DNA of 64,000 nucleotides from Gallionellaceae bacterium (GCA_028714735.1 JAQTLU010000005.1:124001-188000); one strand, 5' to 3'. Shown: positions 1 to 9,578, counted from the first letter of the stretch. Notes: a model not told the origin generated them from the sequence alone. Translations and numbers: made by a program.

Positions 1-100
1 GCCATTATTTTAATTTTAGGTACAGGGTGCCAAGATGGTGCCAATAATACATGATAAGACACACAAACCAAGTAATGGCGCGGTTTATAGCGTTCATATC

Positions 101-151
101 CACCCCCTCCTAAGGGGAGGGTCGCCCGTTCGATTCGGGCCGAGGGCACCA
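101..151 (+). pseudogene. 3' half of a tRNA-Arg(CCT), attachment-site-like remnant
   Basis: An anticodon-arm-like hairpin with loop CTCCTAA (anticodon CCT) is followed by a 5-nt variable loop, a T arm with five paired bases and loop TTCGATT, the acceptor strand CGAGGGC, an A discriminator and encoded CCA. The matching 5' acceptor strand (GCCCTCG) and a normal D arm are absent upstream, where the DNA is AT-rich. Integration into a tRNA gene typically leaves such a 3' half. Calling it an att site is inference. Confidence 0.55.
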
Positions 152-256
152 CCTATTGCCATTGCTCTGATGCCTGCAGTTCAACAGCAGGTACAGACCA
201 GACGACGAAGCCGCAGCACCAGACCCTCCTGCAAGGTCGTGGTCATGCAGACAAGC

Positions 257-274
257 GGCGGCCGTCAGGCCGCC
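257..274 (-). terminator. GC-rich hairpin after the OmpA-lipoprotein gene
   Basis: A perfect 7-bp inverted repeat (GGCGGCC/GGCCGCC, 4-nt loop) lies 17 bases past the stop of the OmpA-like gene. No U-tract follows, so it is a weak terminator candidate. Confidence 0.35.
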
Positions 275-290
275 ACCGTCGGGACAAGGC

Positions 291-1169
291 CTATTGCTGC
301 TTGCGCAGCGACCAGGCTTCGATCTCCACCCGTCGATTCGGTTGCAGACACTTGATCAGTGCCGCCCGCTTGGTCTCCCCGCACTGGACCAGGGGCACGG
401 CCTCACCGACCCCGGTGGCAGTAATGCGATCGGCCGGAATGCCCTTGGCGACCAAGTATGCGCGGACGGTGTTGGCACGCGCCTGGGACAGTTTCAGGTT
501 GTAACCGTCGCTGCCGATCCGGTCGGTGTGGCCGACCACGGTGATCCGGTCGATCTCCCCGGCGCCCAGCAGGTCATCCACCAATTCGTCCAGCCTCCGA
601 ACGCCATCCGGGAGCAGGTCCGCCAGTCCGGATTTCTTGTAAGTAAACAAGCCGTCGGTCCCGAGGCGCACGCGCTTGGGCTCCAGCACCGGTGCTACCG
701 GCGCCGGCATTTGTTTTTCCACGACCCGTTCAATCACCTTGGCGGGGGCAGACGGCGCCGGCGGCACCAGCCGGTCGGCACAGGACTGGGGCAGCCAGTG
801 TACGCTGCGGACATGGTAGTCCGGGGTGTAGATCACCTTGTATTGGCAGGTATCCGCGGCGAAGCCCTGGCTCGCACGGAAATTGAAGATGTAGTCCCAT
901 TCCCTGACGCCGAACATCCCCTCCTTGAAGTGGGGAGGACCGAACAGCGCATAGAGCTGGTCCTTGCTCATTCCAGGCGCCACGCTGCGCAGATCGGCCA
1001 GATTGGGGAACGTGCCCTCTTTCACCCAGGCGTCCTTCCCAATGTCGGGAAAGACGATCTTGTCGCTCTTGCCGTCATCCGAGATGCGGCTGGCCGAAGT
1101 CGCACACCCCTCAAGCATCCCCAGCGAAGCGGCGAGGACGGCCATAGCGAACCATTTGTATTGCGTCAT
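291..1169 (-). CDS. OmpA-family lipoprotein with a BamE-like N-terminal domain
   Basis: The 292-residue product starts with a signal peptide (MTQYKWFAMAVLAASLG) ending in LEGC, close to a lipobox, so it is probably a lipoprotein. Residues about 50-110 resemble the SmpA/BamE fold (MSKDQLYALFGPPHF...WDYIF). A proline-rich linker leads to a C-terminal OmpA peptidoglycan-binding domain (about 180-285) with VVGHTDRIGSDGYNLKLSQ and NRRVEIE. It should tether the outer membrane to peptidoglycan. It lies 67 bp downstream of the trimeric adhesin gene on the same strand, so joint expression and an accessory role for the adhesin are likely. The ATG at 1169 was chosen because it opens the signal peptide and has a purine-rich site upstream; longer in-frame starts lack one. 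Confidence 0.85.
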   Translation of the reverse strand: MTQYKWFAMAVLAASLGMLEGCATSASRISDDGKSDKIVFPDIGKDAWVKEGTFPNLADLRSVAPGMSKDQLYALFGPPHFKEGMFGVREWDYIFNFRASQGFAADTCQYKVIYTPDYHVRSVHWLPQSCADRLVPPAPSAPAKVIERVVEKQMPAPVAPVLEPKRVRLGTDGLFTYKKSGLADLLPDGVRRLDELVDDLLGAGEIDRITVVGHTDRIGSDGYNLKLSQARANTVRAYLVAKGIPADRITATGVGEAVPLVQCGETKRAALIKCLQPNRRVEIEAWSLRKQQ

Positions 1170-1236
1170 GACTTTATTCCCTTTTCGAATTGGCCGACGA
1201 TCCCCTTGGGCTAGCCGCCGGCAAGGACAGATCCGC

Positions 1237-3642
1237 TTACCAGTGGAAGCCGACACCGGCGCCGACACCGACATTGCCCTGGGTATTGGCCGTGCCATTG
1301 AGCTTCGCTACCCAGCGTCCGTTATCGGAAAGCGACGACACACCGATCGACAGCGCCGACTGGCCATCGTAGTAGCCGACACCCGCCGCCGCCATGCTCT
1401 TGCCCGGCATGGTCGCCTGCGGCATGCTGGCCACCGAGATCGCCGAGGCGGAGCCGGCGTTCGCATCCTTGCGTACGCTATCGACGTTGAGTCCCAGATT
1501 GGCAATCTGGGTGTCGGTATACTGGTTCGCCTGGGCAATGCCGGCATCAAGCTGGCGGACGTTGACCGCATCGGTCGCCGCCGTGCCGCCCGCGACGTTG
1601 GTGATCTGGCGCTCGTTGCCCGCAGAGCCCACCGACACCGCGCCTTGAGGGGAGGTCACCGCGACATTGCTGTACTTCTCGGTGGCGCCGTTCATGCCGG
1701 TGCGCCCCGCTACCGAACCCGCACCCAGGGCAACCCCCTGGTCGGAGGTCACCGTGGCACCGTTGCCGATTGCGGTGCCCTGCTGTGGCGCCAAGGCCAC
1801 CGCGTTGTCGCCGAAGGCCGCGCCGCCGTTGCCGGCCTGGGCTCCGGAACCCACCGCCACCGAGCCGGTAGCCACGGCGCCATGGCCGATGGCGATCGAG
1901 TCCACGCCGGTCGAGGAGGCGTTCTGGCCGATGGCGACCGCGCCATCGTTGGTGGCCTGGGCATTGTCGCCGACGGCAACGCTGCCCGTACCGCTGGAAA
2001 CCGCAGCCGGCCCGGCCGCGACGCTGTCGGTGCCGCTCGCATCGGAATCATCCTTGGTGGAATTGGCATGGAAGTACTTGATGCCGCCACCGGTCTGGAT
2101 GTTCTCGATCTGCTGGTTGGTCGCGTAGAGCTGGGCGCCGTTGACCGCATCGGTGCTGGTCGGGCTGAGCTCGCCCTGGTGCACATTGGTGATCGTCGTG
2201 CCGCCGGTCACGCCGCCATCGGTGGAGGTCGGTCCGGCCATCGTCACCTTGTCCTTGGCGCCGCTGTCGTAGGTGACCACATTGGCGTCGGTAATGCCCT
2301 GATTGACCGCGTTATCCACATAACGCTTGTTGGCGGCGTCGGTATCGGCCGTCGGGTCCGCCACGTTGTGGACCTGGACCGGTGCATTGGGATCGGCGCC
2401 CACCAGGGTGACCTCGTTGGTTGGCGTGGTGGTGGTGGTCCCCGTATTCGGGTCGTAATACTGCACCGGGCCGCTGGTCTGCAACGCGGTGATTGCCGAA
2501 CCGACGTTGTTATAGGACCCGCCGTAAACGGCGTAGGTCGGCCCGGTGGTGAAGTCATGGCTGGTGGTGTCGTATACCGTACCGCCACCCAGGTAAGTCG
2601 CCAGCTTCAGGCCGATGGCGTCATTGTTTCCGCTGATGTCGCCTTGCAGCGCATAGAGCTGGGCGCCGTTGACCGCGTCCGTGCTGGTGGCGCTGACCGC
2701 GCCTTGGTGCAGATTGGTGATCGTGGTGCCATTGGTTATGCCGCCATCGGTCGAAGACGTTCCGCCCAGGGTCACCGTCATTTTCAGGGCCGGATCGTCA
2801 TACTTGACCGCGCCGTCGTTCACGGCCTGGAGTTGACTGACGTTGACCGCATCGGTGGCAGCACTACCAGCCGCGACGTTGGTGATCGTGCGCTCGTTGC
2901 CGACCGAGCCGACCGAGACTTCGCCGACGCTGTTCTGCGGGGCGGTGAGTCCATATGCCGTGTAGCCGGTCTCGGCACCCCTTGTCGCCGTCGAACCGGC
3001 GCCGAGGGCGACGCTGTTGGCCACGTCGATGTTGGCACTGCTGCCGAGGGCAACCGAACCGGTGCCGTTGGCGCCGATCGTGGCGCCTGAACCAATGGCG
3101 ATCGCGTTGTTTGCCCCGGTGGCGGTTGTCGCGCTATTGCCGAAAGCGATCGCATCGAATTCCCCGGCCGAGGCCAGTGGCGCATTGGGATCGCCCAGGC
3201 CGGTGATATAGCCGCCGCCGATGGAAATCCCCTTCGCGGGATCGATGGTGAAAGAGGTCGCCGTGGTGGTGCACGTCGGGTCCGCAGTAGGATCAAGCAC
3301 CGTTCCGCCGGTAGTCAGTACATTGAGCGAAATAGGGTCACCGGAGGCAATACTATTCCACGTCGAGCTCAATCCTAGAAGCCCCCCTAAATCCACTAGG
3401 TTGAGGACTGGACCGAGGACTGGATCGAGTAGGCCCGTCACCACCGAAGGTGGCAGGCTGACACCAGTACAAGCGCTCACCAATGCCGCCTCCGCGGTAA
3501 TTGAGCCCCCACCCAGCAATGCTGCCATCGTGCCGATCGCCAGCACGCCCCCGCTGCCTTTACTGCGCGCCTTGGTCAGTTCGGCGACTGCAAGCCAGGC
3601 GCCCGTGGCTGCATTCCAGATCAATCGATATGTCTTGTTCAT
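1237..3642 (-). CDS. Trimeric autotransporter adhesin (YadA-like)
   Basis: This 801-residue protein starts with the extended signal peptide region typical of large autotransporters (MNKTYRLIWNAATGAWLAVAE). The passenger has YadA-type head repeats (SVALGSSAN, SVALGAGS, AVAIGQNAS, SIAIGHGA) and repeated neck or stalk motifs (TDAVNVSQL, STDAVNGAQL three times). The C-terminal 80 residues fit the YadA anchor barrel and end in GVGAGVGFHW. It would trimerise in the outer membrane and mediate adhesion or autoaggregation. A strong Shine-Dalgarno (GAGAGGGG) precedes the ATG at 3642; earlier in-frame codons lack one. An OmpA-like lipoprotein gene follows, a pairing also seen for Burkholderia adhesins. 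Confidence 0.93.
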   Translation of the reverse strand: MNKTYRLIWNAATGAWLAVAELTKARSKGSGGVLAIGTMAALLGGGSITAEAALVSACTGVSLPPSVVTGLLDPVLGPVLNLVDLGGLLGLSSTWNSIASGDPISLNVLTTGGTVLDPTADPTCTTTATSFTIDPAKGISIGGGYITGLGDPNAPLASAGEFDAIAFGNSATTATGANNAIAIGSGATIGANGTGSVALGSSANIDVANSVALGAGSTATRGAETGYTAYGLTAPQNSVGEVSVGSVGNERTITNVAAGSAATDAVNVSQLQAVNDGAVKYDDPALKMTVTLGGTSSTDGGITNGTTITNLHQGAVSATSTDAVNGAQLYALQGDISGNNDAIGLKLATYLGGGTVYDTTSHDFTTGPTYAVYGGSYNNVGSAITALQTSGPVQYYDPNTGTTTTTPTNEVTLVGADPNAPVQVHNVADPTADTDAANKRYVDNAVNQGITDANVVTYDSGAKDKVTMAGPTSTDGGVTGGTTITNVHQGELSPTSTDAVNGAQLYATNQQIENIQTGGGIKYFHANSTKDDSDASGTDSVAAGPAAVSSGTGSVAVGDNAQATNDGAVAIGQNASSTGVDSIAIGHGAVATGSVAVGSGAQAGNGGAAFGDNAVALAPQQGTAIGNGATVTSDQGVALGAGSVAGRTGMNGATEKYSNVAVTSPQGAVSVGSAGNERQITNVAGGTAATDAVNVRQLDAGIAQANQYTDTQIANLGLNVDSVRKDANAGSASAISVASMPQATMPGKSMAAAGVGYYDGQSALSIGVSSLSDNGRWVAKLNGTANTQGNVGVGAGVGFHW

Positions 3643-4326
3643 CAAAATTTCCCCTCTCGGACGACCCAAACACGATGTTTGCCTTGCCGGTGACCGGCGT
3701 CACACCTCGCCTATCAGTTAAACATTCATCTTTATCATTTTCATTGGTATATAACTTTCACTTGGGGTAGGACAAACCTAAGTCATATGCCTTGATGAAA
3801 GCGCTGGATAGCGCAGGCGCACGGTCGCGAAGCATTGCGTCGCAGGTATCGAATTCGCATTTATCGGGTCTGCTGCATCCTTTGCGCATGCCATCGGTCG
3901 CGGCCGACCGTACCGTCGGCTGCGCCTGCAGGGCATTGCTCTCGGGGGCATGGCGCAACTTGTCAGGCGGAAGCTGGCAGATGTTCGGCAAATGGCGGCC
4001 TCCGATGGCGGGACAACAGTCAGATCTCAAGTCGACAGAACCAGACGCCATGGCCGGGAATTTGTCGGTCCGGTGGAGTTCGGAAACGCGGAAAAAGCCT
4101 GGTTCGGCGGCCAACTTGATTAGGGCTGAAAACAAATGAGTAATAGTACTTCATTCACGCCCAGGCAAAGTAGAGGCTCGGCTTATCAGCTTGTATCGAT
4201 CATCGTGAAGGGAGGGTCGCCGGCTCGAAGCCGGCCGGGGGTGCGGCTAAACTTTTTCCCGGCAACGCCGTTATCTCTGCCAGGCAGTCACGGAGCCGAT
4301 GCTCCGCTAGCAATCAGGAGGCCGCC
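3643..4326. other. Intergenic region upstream of the adhesin
   Basis: No convincing gene is seen in these 684 bases. The 3710-3780 part is AT-rich and probably contains the adhesin promoter reading left. The middle has normal GC and holds only overlapping frames with no recognisable product. A tRNA-3'-like hairpin lies at 4209-4245. Confidence 0.5.
4209..4245 (+). repeat. Hairpin resembling the tRNA-Arg 3' half at 101-151
   Basis: This stretch shares GGGAGGGTCGCC, a central TCGA and GGCCG-GGG with the T-arm half at 115-150. It includes a perfect 7-bp inverted repeat (GCCGGCT-CGA-AGCCGGC, 4219-4235). No CCA end or anticodon arm is present. It may be a decayed tRNA fragment or simply a stable hairpin. 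Confidence 0.35.
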
Positions 4327-4527
4327 ATGACCATATATGAAACGGCAATCAGGCATGTCGCACAAGGCACGACCTATTCCTGGGATTTGACGGCCTTGCT
4401 CGGCCTCGGCATCAAACTGCCCGACTCGCTGCGGGAAAAACTGCTGCAAAGCACGACCACGCCGGCCGAAGCGGCGCAGGTAACCTCGCTATATACCCGG
4501 AAGTTACTGGGCTACTGGCGCGGCTGA
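4327..4527 (+). CDS. Small hypothetical protein, 66 residues
   Basis: A consensus-like ribosome site (AGGAGG) lies six bases before the ATG, which supports real translation. The product (MTIYETAIRHVAQGTTYSWD...) has no signal peptide or membrane segment and is probably a small helical cytoplasmic protein. I do not recognise a family. Its 3' end overlaps the 3' end of trpD on the opposite strand by 24 bases. A GC-rich hairpin lies about 95 bases upstream of the start. Confidence 0.5.
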   Translation: MTIYETAIRHVAQGTTYSWDLTALLGLGIKLPDSLREKLLQSTTTPAEAAQVTSLYTRKLLGYWRG

Positions 4528-5541
4528 TGCCGGGCTGGCTTCGATCAGGGAACGCAATTTCGCCTTGGAGCGGCCGCTGGACAGGGCCTCGCGCGCCGTA
4601 TTGACGCCATCCAGCAGACTCGCCGCCAGACCGGAGACATAAATTGCCGCGCCGGCGTTGAAGGCGACGATGTCCCGTTCGGGCGAATCCACATTATCCA
4701 GGGCCCGCATGAGCCTGACCTTGGCCTCGCCTACATCGGCCACGGCCATCGCCTCGGACAGGCAGTGGGTCAGCCCGAAGTCCTGCGGCTGGACCGCGTA
4801 TTCGCTGATCTCGCCGTCCTTCAATTCGGCGACGAAGGTCACGCCGGCCAGGGACAGCTCGTCCAGACCATCGGCGGAGTGCACTACCAGGACATGGCGG
4901 CTGCCCAGTTCCTTCAGCACCTCGGCCAGCTTGCGCACCAGGGCGCGGTCGAACACGCCGAGCACCTGGTTGGGCGCCCCGGCCGGATTGGTCATCGGGC
5001 CGAGCAGGTTGAACAGGGTGCGCACGCCCAGTTCGCGCCGCACCGGCGCGGCGTGCTTCATGGCGCTGTGATGGTTGGGCGCGAACATGAAGCCGACGCC
5101 GATCTCCCTCACGGCGGCGGCAACCCGCTCCGGCGCCAGATGGACGTTGACGCCCAGGGCCTCGAGCACATCGGCGCTGCCCGATTTGGACGACACCGAA
5201 CGGCCGCCGTGCTTGGCCACCTTGGCCCCCGCGGCGGCGGCCACGAAGGCGGCGGCGGTGGAGATGTTGAAGGTATGGGCGCCGTCGCCGCCGGTGCCGC
5301 AAGTGTCGACCAGGTGATCGACTCCATCCAGAGGTACTTTGGTCGACAACTCCCGCATCACGGTCACGGCGGCGGCCAGTTCGGTCACCGTCTCGCCCTT
5401 GCAGCGCAGGGCGATGACGGCACCGGCGATCTGGGCCGGGCTCAGTGCGCCGGTCATCACCGCGCGCATCAGGTCGAGCATCTCCTCGCGGGCGAGGTCC
5501 TCGCGGGCAATCAGCTTGTTCAGGGTGGCCGGGTAATTCAT
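4504..5541 (-). CDS. trpD: Anthranilate phosphoribosyltransferase TrpD
   Basis: TrpD joins anthranilate to PRPP, the second committed step of tryptophan synthesis, in the cytoplasm. The 345-residue length fits the family. Visible motifs are the N-terminal helical domain ([23 protein letters not shown]), the PRPP loop [18 protein letters not shown], the site [21 protein letters not shown] and [13 protein letters not shown]. The ATG at 5541 overlaps the trpG stop (ATGA), so the pair is probably translationally coupled. The family usually has trpC next; here the downstream neighbour is an unrelated small gene on the other strand, so trpC must lie elsewhere. Confidence 0.97.
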   Translation of the reverse strand: MNYPATLNKLIAREDLAREEMLDLMRAVMTGALSPAQIAGAVIALRCKGETVTELAAAVTVMRELSTKVPLDGVDHLVDTCGTGGDGAHTFNISTAAAFVAAAAGAKVAKHGGRSVSSKSGSADVLEALGVNVHLAPERVAAAVREIGVGFMFAPNHHSAMKHAAPVRRELGVRTLFNLLGPMTNPAGAPNQVLGVFDRALVRKLAEVLKELGSRHVLVVHSADGLDELSLAGVTFVAELKDGEISEYAVQPQDFGLTHCLSEAMAVADVGEAKVRLMRALDNVDSPERDIVAFNAGAAIYVSGLAASLLDGVNTAREALSSGRSKAKLRSLIEASPASAAPVAQ

Positions 5542-6107
5542 CGCTGGTCGGTCAGGAAGTTCTTCAGCAAGGCATGGCCGTGCTCGGTCAGCACGGACTC
5601 CGGATGGAACTGCACGCCCTCGACCGCCAAGGTCTTGTGGCGCACGCCCATGATCTCTCCGTCCTCGGTCCAGGCGGTGATCTCCAGGCAATCGGGCAGG
5701 CTCTCGCGTTCGATCACCAGGGAGTGGTAGCGGGTGGCCGTGAACGGATTCGGCAGGCCACGGAAGACCCCCTTGTCGGCATGATGGATCGGCGAGGTCT
5801 TGCCATGCATGAGTTCCCTGGCATGCACGATGCGGCCGCCGAAGGCCTGGCCGATGCTCTGGTGGCCCAGGCAGACGCCCAGCAAGGGCACCTGACCGGC
5901 CATGGCCTGGATCAGCGGCACCGAGATGCCGGCCTCGGTGGGCGTGCAGGGGCCGGGAGAAATGACGATGTGGTCCGGCCGCAGTGCCGCCACGCCGGCG
6001 AGATCGATCTCGTCGTTGCGCACCACCTTGACCTCTTCGCCCAACTCGCCGAAATACTGCACGAGGTTGTAGGTGAAGCTGTCGTAGTTATCGATCATCA
6101 ACAACAT
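5538..6107 (-). CDS. trpG: Anthranilate synthase glutamine amidotransferase TrpG
   Basis: This 189-residue class I amidotransferase supplies ammonia from glutamine to TrpE. The opening [19 protein letters not shown], the nucleophile motif GVCLGHQ (Cys79) and the C-terminal [14 protein letters not shown] with the catalytic His and Glu are all present. The related PabA partner of PabB is so similar that it may serve both anthranilate and aminodeoxychorismate synthases. It overlaps trpD by four bases. It is separated from trpE by a gene for a secreted repeat protein, which is unusual. Confidence 0.96.
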   Translation of the reverse strand: MLLMIDNYDSFTYNLVQYFGELGEEVKVVRNDEIDLAGVAALRPDHIVISPGPCTPTEAGISVPLIQAMAGQVPLLGVCLGHQSIGQAFGGRIVHARELMHGKTSPIHHADKGVFRGLPNPFTATRYHSLVIERESLPDCLEITAWTEDGEIMGVRHKTLAVEGVQFHPESVLTEHGHALLKNFLTDQR

Positions 6108-6176
6108 GGTTATCCTTTGCGGGCCGGAAACAAACAGCCCCCGGCCCGAAGGTCGCGGGGGCTGGCGTCAACCGGA

Positions 6177-7148
6177 TCAGGGGGCTTTCTTGGTATGGCG
6201 CTTGCCGCTGGTGTAATGACGGCCGGGCTTGACCTTGGTGACCGGAGTCACTTCGACCTGCAATTCAGCCGGGGCGGCCTTGGCCGAACTGGGCTTGACC
6301 GTTGCCGCCTGCTCGGCGGCAGACAGCTTCTGAAGGCGGGCCTCCAGATCCTTCAGCATGGCTTCGGCCTGGCTGATCAGTGCCATGGCCTTGGCTGCCG
6401 ATTGCTCGGCCTTGCTGGCGGCGGCCTCGGCATGGCTGCCGATCGCGGCGACCGTGTTGGCGGACTGGGCAAAGGCGGCCATGCCCTGGGCAGAACGTTC
6501 GGCGACGGTCTGGACCTTGGCGGTCATGGCTTCGGCCCTGGCGGCAGCTTCGTTGGCTGTCTTGGCAGCCTGATCCGCGCGGTTGCCGGCAGAGACGACC
6601 TCGTTGGCGGACTGGGCAAAGGTGGCCATGCCCTGAGCGGCCTTCTGGGTGAAGGCGCTGGCACGGTCGACCACCTCGCCGGCCGCCTTGGCAGCGGTGT
6701 CGGCCTTGGCGGCGCTCTCGGTAGCCTTGGCGGCGCTTTCGTTGGCCTTGACCGCGGCAACGCCGGCATTCTGGGTGGACTGGATCATGTTGCGGATGGC
6801 CTCCATGACCTTGGGGTCGATGTTGGCCGGGATGGGGTAGGGAACATAGCCATTCTGCTGCGGCATGGCGTATTGCGGTGCGTACTGCTGCGGCATGGGA
6901 TATTGCTGCGGCATGCCGTATTGCGGCGCGTACTGCTGCGGCATATAGCCAGGCATGTATTGCATCGGCCGCTGGTACTGCAATTGCGGGAACGGGAACG
7001 GGAAGAACGGGTACTGCGGCGCCATTTGCTGCGGCACGGCCTGCGGGATCTGGGCAGGAGCCGGTTGAGCCTGCCCATTCGCGGCGAAAACTGCCGGTGC
7101 CGCCATGGCCAGACAAATCGGGAACAGAGTGCGGGTCAAGTGCTTCAT
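6177..7148 (-). CDS. Secreted Pro/Gln/Tyr-rich and Ala-rich coiled-coil protein
   Basis: The 323-residue product has a clear signal peptide (MKHLTRTLFPICLAMAAPAVFAA). Residues about 25-100 are low-complexity, with repeats such as MPQQYAPQY and MPQQY. Residues about 110-280 are Ala-rich helix with two copies of the block QGMA(T/A)FAQSAN and long AAKA/ADQAAK heptad-like runs, suggesting a coiled coil. The C-terminus is basic (RHYTSGKRHTKKAP). No enzymatic motif is seen. It lies between trpE and trpG in the same orientation, with 69-80 bp on each side, so it probably shares their transcript. A structural or envelope role is plausible but unproven. Confidence 0.75.
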   Translation of the reverse strand: MKHLTRTLFPICLAMAAPAVFAANGQAQPAPAQIPQAVPQQMAPQYPFFPFPFPQLQYQRPMQYMPGYMPQQYAPQYGMPQQYPMPQQYAPQYAMPQQNGYVPYPIPANIDPKVMEAIRNMIQSTQNAGVAAVKANESAAKATESAAKADTAAKAAGEVVDRASAFTQKAAQGMATFAQSANEVVSAGNRADQAAKTANEAAARAEAMTAKVQTVAERSAQGMAAFAQSANTVAAIGSHAEAAASKAEQSAAKAMALISQAEAMLKDLEARLQKLSAAEQAATVKPSSAKAAPAELQVEVTPVTKVKPGRHYTSGKRHTKKAP

Positions 7149-7228
7149 TATTATGGCTCCATGTCCATGAAATATAGTTGGTTAGTTTAGCGCCAACCGG
7201 CGAACGACGTCACCCAAACATCAGGGGA

Positions 7229-8704
7229 TCATTCCACCTCGCTACCGAATCCTGCCAAAGCCAGTTCGGCCGCACGCAATACGGCACGCGCCTTGTTCTG
7301 CGTCTCCTGCCATTCGCTCTCGGGTACGGAATCCGCAACCAGACCGCCGCCGGATTGGACATACAGTTTCTTGTCCTTGACCACCGCGGTACGGATGGCG
7401 ATGGCCACGTCCATGTCGCCGTTGAAGCCCAGGTAGCCAACCGCGCCGGCATAAATGCCCCGCTTGGTCGGTTCCAGTTCGTCGATGATCTCCATCGCCC
7501 GCACCTTGGGTGCGCCCGACACCGTGCCGGCCGGGAAGGTGGCGCGCAGCACATCCATCGCAGTCAGCCCGTCGCGCAGTTTACCCTCGACATTGGAAAC
7601 GATGTGCATGACGTGCGAATAGCGCTCGATCACCATCTTTTCGGTCACTTTCACGCTGCCGGTCTGGGCCACGCGTCCGATGTCGTTGCGCCCCAGGTCG
7701 ACCAGCATCAGGTGTTCGGCCAGTTCCTTGGGATCGGCGAGCAGTTCGTGTTCCAGGGCGAGGTCTTCTTCCCGCGTGTTGCCGCGCGGACGGGTGCCGG
7801 CGATGGGCCGGACGGTGACCATATCGCCTTCCAGCCGCGTCAGTATCTCGGGCGAAGCCCCCACCACGTGAAAATTGCCCATGTCGAAATAGAACATGTA
7901 GGGCGAGGGATTCACGCCGCGCAGGGCGCGGTAGAGCGACAACGGGTGGGCATGGAACGGCCGGCTCATGCGCTGCGAGGGCACCACCTGCATGATGTCG
8001 CCGTCCCGGATGTAGCGTTTGGCCTTCTCGACCGCCTGCATATAGGCTTCCTGGCCAAATTCCGACACGGCCTCGGCCGCCTCGCCCGGCTCGTCCCTGG
8101 GCGGCGTCACCGCCCGGGTCAATTGCCTGGCCAGTTCGCCAAGGCGCAACTGCGCCTTGGCGTAGGCGTCTTCCTGCATCGGATCGGCGTAGACGATCAG
8201 GGTCAGCCGGCCGGACAGGTTGTCGACCACCGCCAGTTCATCGGTCAGCATCAGCAGGATATCCGGCGTACCCAGCACGTCCGGCTTGACCGACCTGGCC
8301 AGACGCTTTTCGATGTAGCGCACCGTGTCATAGCCGAAATAGCCGCACAGGCCGCCCGGAAACCGGGGCAGGCCGGGCAGCGGCGCGGCCTTGTAGCGGG
8401 CCATGAAGGCCTCGATGAAGGCCAGCGGATCGTCCTGATCGGATTGCTCCACCGGCAGGCCGTCGGTCTCGACGCTGACGAAGTGGCCATGCACCCGCAG
8501 CACGGTCCTGGCCGGCAGGCCGATGAAGGAATAGCGGCCGAAGCGCTCGCCGCCGACCACCGATTCGAGCAGGTAGGTGTAGGTCTGGTTGGCCAGCTTG
8601 AGGTAGATGGACAACGGCGTATCCAGGTCGGCCGGCAACTGCCGATAGACCGGGATGCGGTTGTAGCCCTGGCGGGCAAGATCGATGAATTCCTGTTCAG
8701 TCAT
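7229..8704 (-). CDS. trpE: Anthranilate synthase component I TrpE
   Basis: TrpE converts chorismate and ammonia to anthranilate. The 491 residues carry the N-terminal feedback motif [18 protein letters not shown] and the catalytic chorismate-binding domain with [55 protein letters not shown] and [23 protein letters not shown]. These support TrpE over PabB. It follows gph and rpe on the same strand, the usual betaproteobacterial order. The start at 8704 gives a normal N-terminus. Confidence 0.97.
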   Translation of the reverse strand: MTEQEFIDLARQGYNRIPVYRQLPADLDTPLSIYLKLANQTYTYLLESVVGGERFGRYSFIGLPARTVLRVHGHFVSVETDGLPVEQSDQDDPLAFIEAFMARYKAAPLPGLPRFPGGLCGYFGYDTVRYIEKRLARSVKPDVLGTPDILLMLTDELAVVDNLSGRLTLIVYADPMQEDAYAKAQLRLGELARQLTRAVTPPRDEPGEAAEAVSEFGQEAYMQAVEKAKRYIRDGDIMQVVPSQRMSRPFHAHPLSLYRALRGVNPSPYMFYFDMGNFHVVGASPEILTRLEGDMVTVRPIAGTRPRGNTREEDLALEHELLADPKELAEHLMLVDLGRNDIGRVAQTGSVKVTEKMVIERYSHVMHIVSNVEGKLRDGLTAMDVLRATFPAGTVSGAPKVRAMEIIDELEPTKRGIYAGAVGYLGFNGDMDVAIAIRTAVVKDKKLYVQSGGGLVADSVPESEWQETQNKARAVLRAAELALAGFGSEVE

Positions 8705-8812
8705 GATGGCTCTCTGGAAAGACGCGAATGAAGTGCACTGGGCGAAGGGCGACTCAATAACGCCATCGCCAGCCCGGGCACTTCACGGATCGGATTTCCA
8801 GGATGAGGCCGC

Positions 8813-9493
8813 TCATTTCACGACCACCAGTTTCGCGGCTTCGGCCAGCGTGGGCACCACCGCATCGAGATCCAGTTCTTCGACCGGTCGGCCCCGGTTA
8901 TAACCATAAGGCACGCAGAACACCGGGCTGCCGGCGGCACGCGCCGCCTGGGTGTCGTTGAGCGAATCGCCGATCAGCAACAGTTCGGCCGGCTCGACGC
9001 CGAAGTACTGGCAGGCATGCAGCAACGGGAGCGGCGAGGGCTTGCGCTCGGGCAGGCTGTCGCCGGACAGGACCAGTTCGAAGAACGGGAACAGGCCGGT
9101 ATCCCCGAGCAGCGGCACGGTGAAACGCTCGGACTTGTTGGTGATGCAGGCGACCCGCAAGCCCATGCCCTTGAAGGCCTGCAAGCCCTCCACCACGCCG
9201 GGGAACACGCGGCTCTTGCGCGACACCCATTCGCTGTAGTGCCGCTCATAGAGGGGCATGGCGCGGGCATACAGTTCCGGGTCCGGATCGGCCTCCATGT
9301 CGCGGGTCAGCACCCGCTTGACCAGGCGGGAGACACCGTTGCCGATGTAGCTCTTTACCGTGGCCAGGTCGATCTCGGGCAGGCCGAGGTCGGCCGCCAT
9401 CGCCATGGCGGCATCGGCCAGGTCCGGTGCGGTATCAAGCAGGGTGCCGTCGAGATCGATGACGACGGCCTTGATGGGGAGCGGAAAGTTCAT
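8813..9493 (-). CDS. gph: Phosphoglycolate phosphatase Gph
   Basis: A HAD-superfamily hydrolase of about 226 residues. Motif I is VVIDLDGTLLDT, motif II ACITNKS, the conserved Lys lies in ERKPSPLPLLHAC, and motif IV is LLIGDSLNDTQAARAAG. Gph removes 2-phosphoglycolate formed by Rubisco oxygenation or DNA repair. It stands between rpe and trpE, as in many proteobacteria. Two consecutive ATG codons (9496, 9493) and an upstream TTG are possible starts; none has a strong ribosome site, and I use the second ATG. The 5' flank contains imperfect direct repeats of CTTGAARCTTGCC. Confidence 0.93.
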   Translation of the reverse strand: MNFPLPIKAVVIDLDGTLLDTAPDLADAAMAMAADLGLPEIDLATVKSYIGNGVSRLVKRVLTRDMEADPDPELYARAMPLYERHYSEWVSRKSRVFPGVVEGLQAFKGMGLRVACITNKSERFTVPLLGDTGLFPFFELVLSGDSLPERKPSPLPLLHACQYFGVEPAELLLIGDSLNDTQAARAAGSPVFCVPYGYNRGRPVEELDLDAVVPTLAEAAKLVVVK

Positions 9494-9578
9494 CATAGGG
9501 GCAAGCTTCAAGAGGCAAGTTTCAAGAGATCAAGGCGGCTTCCCTTGTCCCTATGCATCTTGCCCCTTGTAACTGTTG

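Noticed and set aside
964-3090. Very long antisense frames opposite the adhesin
   Set aside because: They are compositional shadows of the repetitive, GC-rich adhesin gene.
3758-4139. Opposing 115-125-residue frames in the intergenic region
   Set aside because: Neither has a ribosome site, a recognisable motif or a neighbour that would explain it; both are low-complexity translations of GC-rich DNA.
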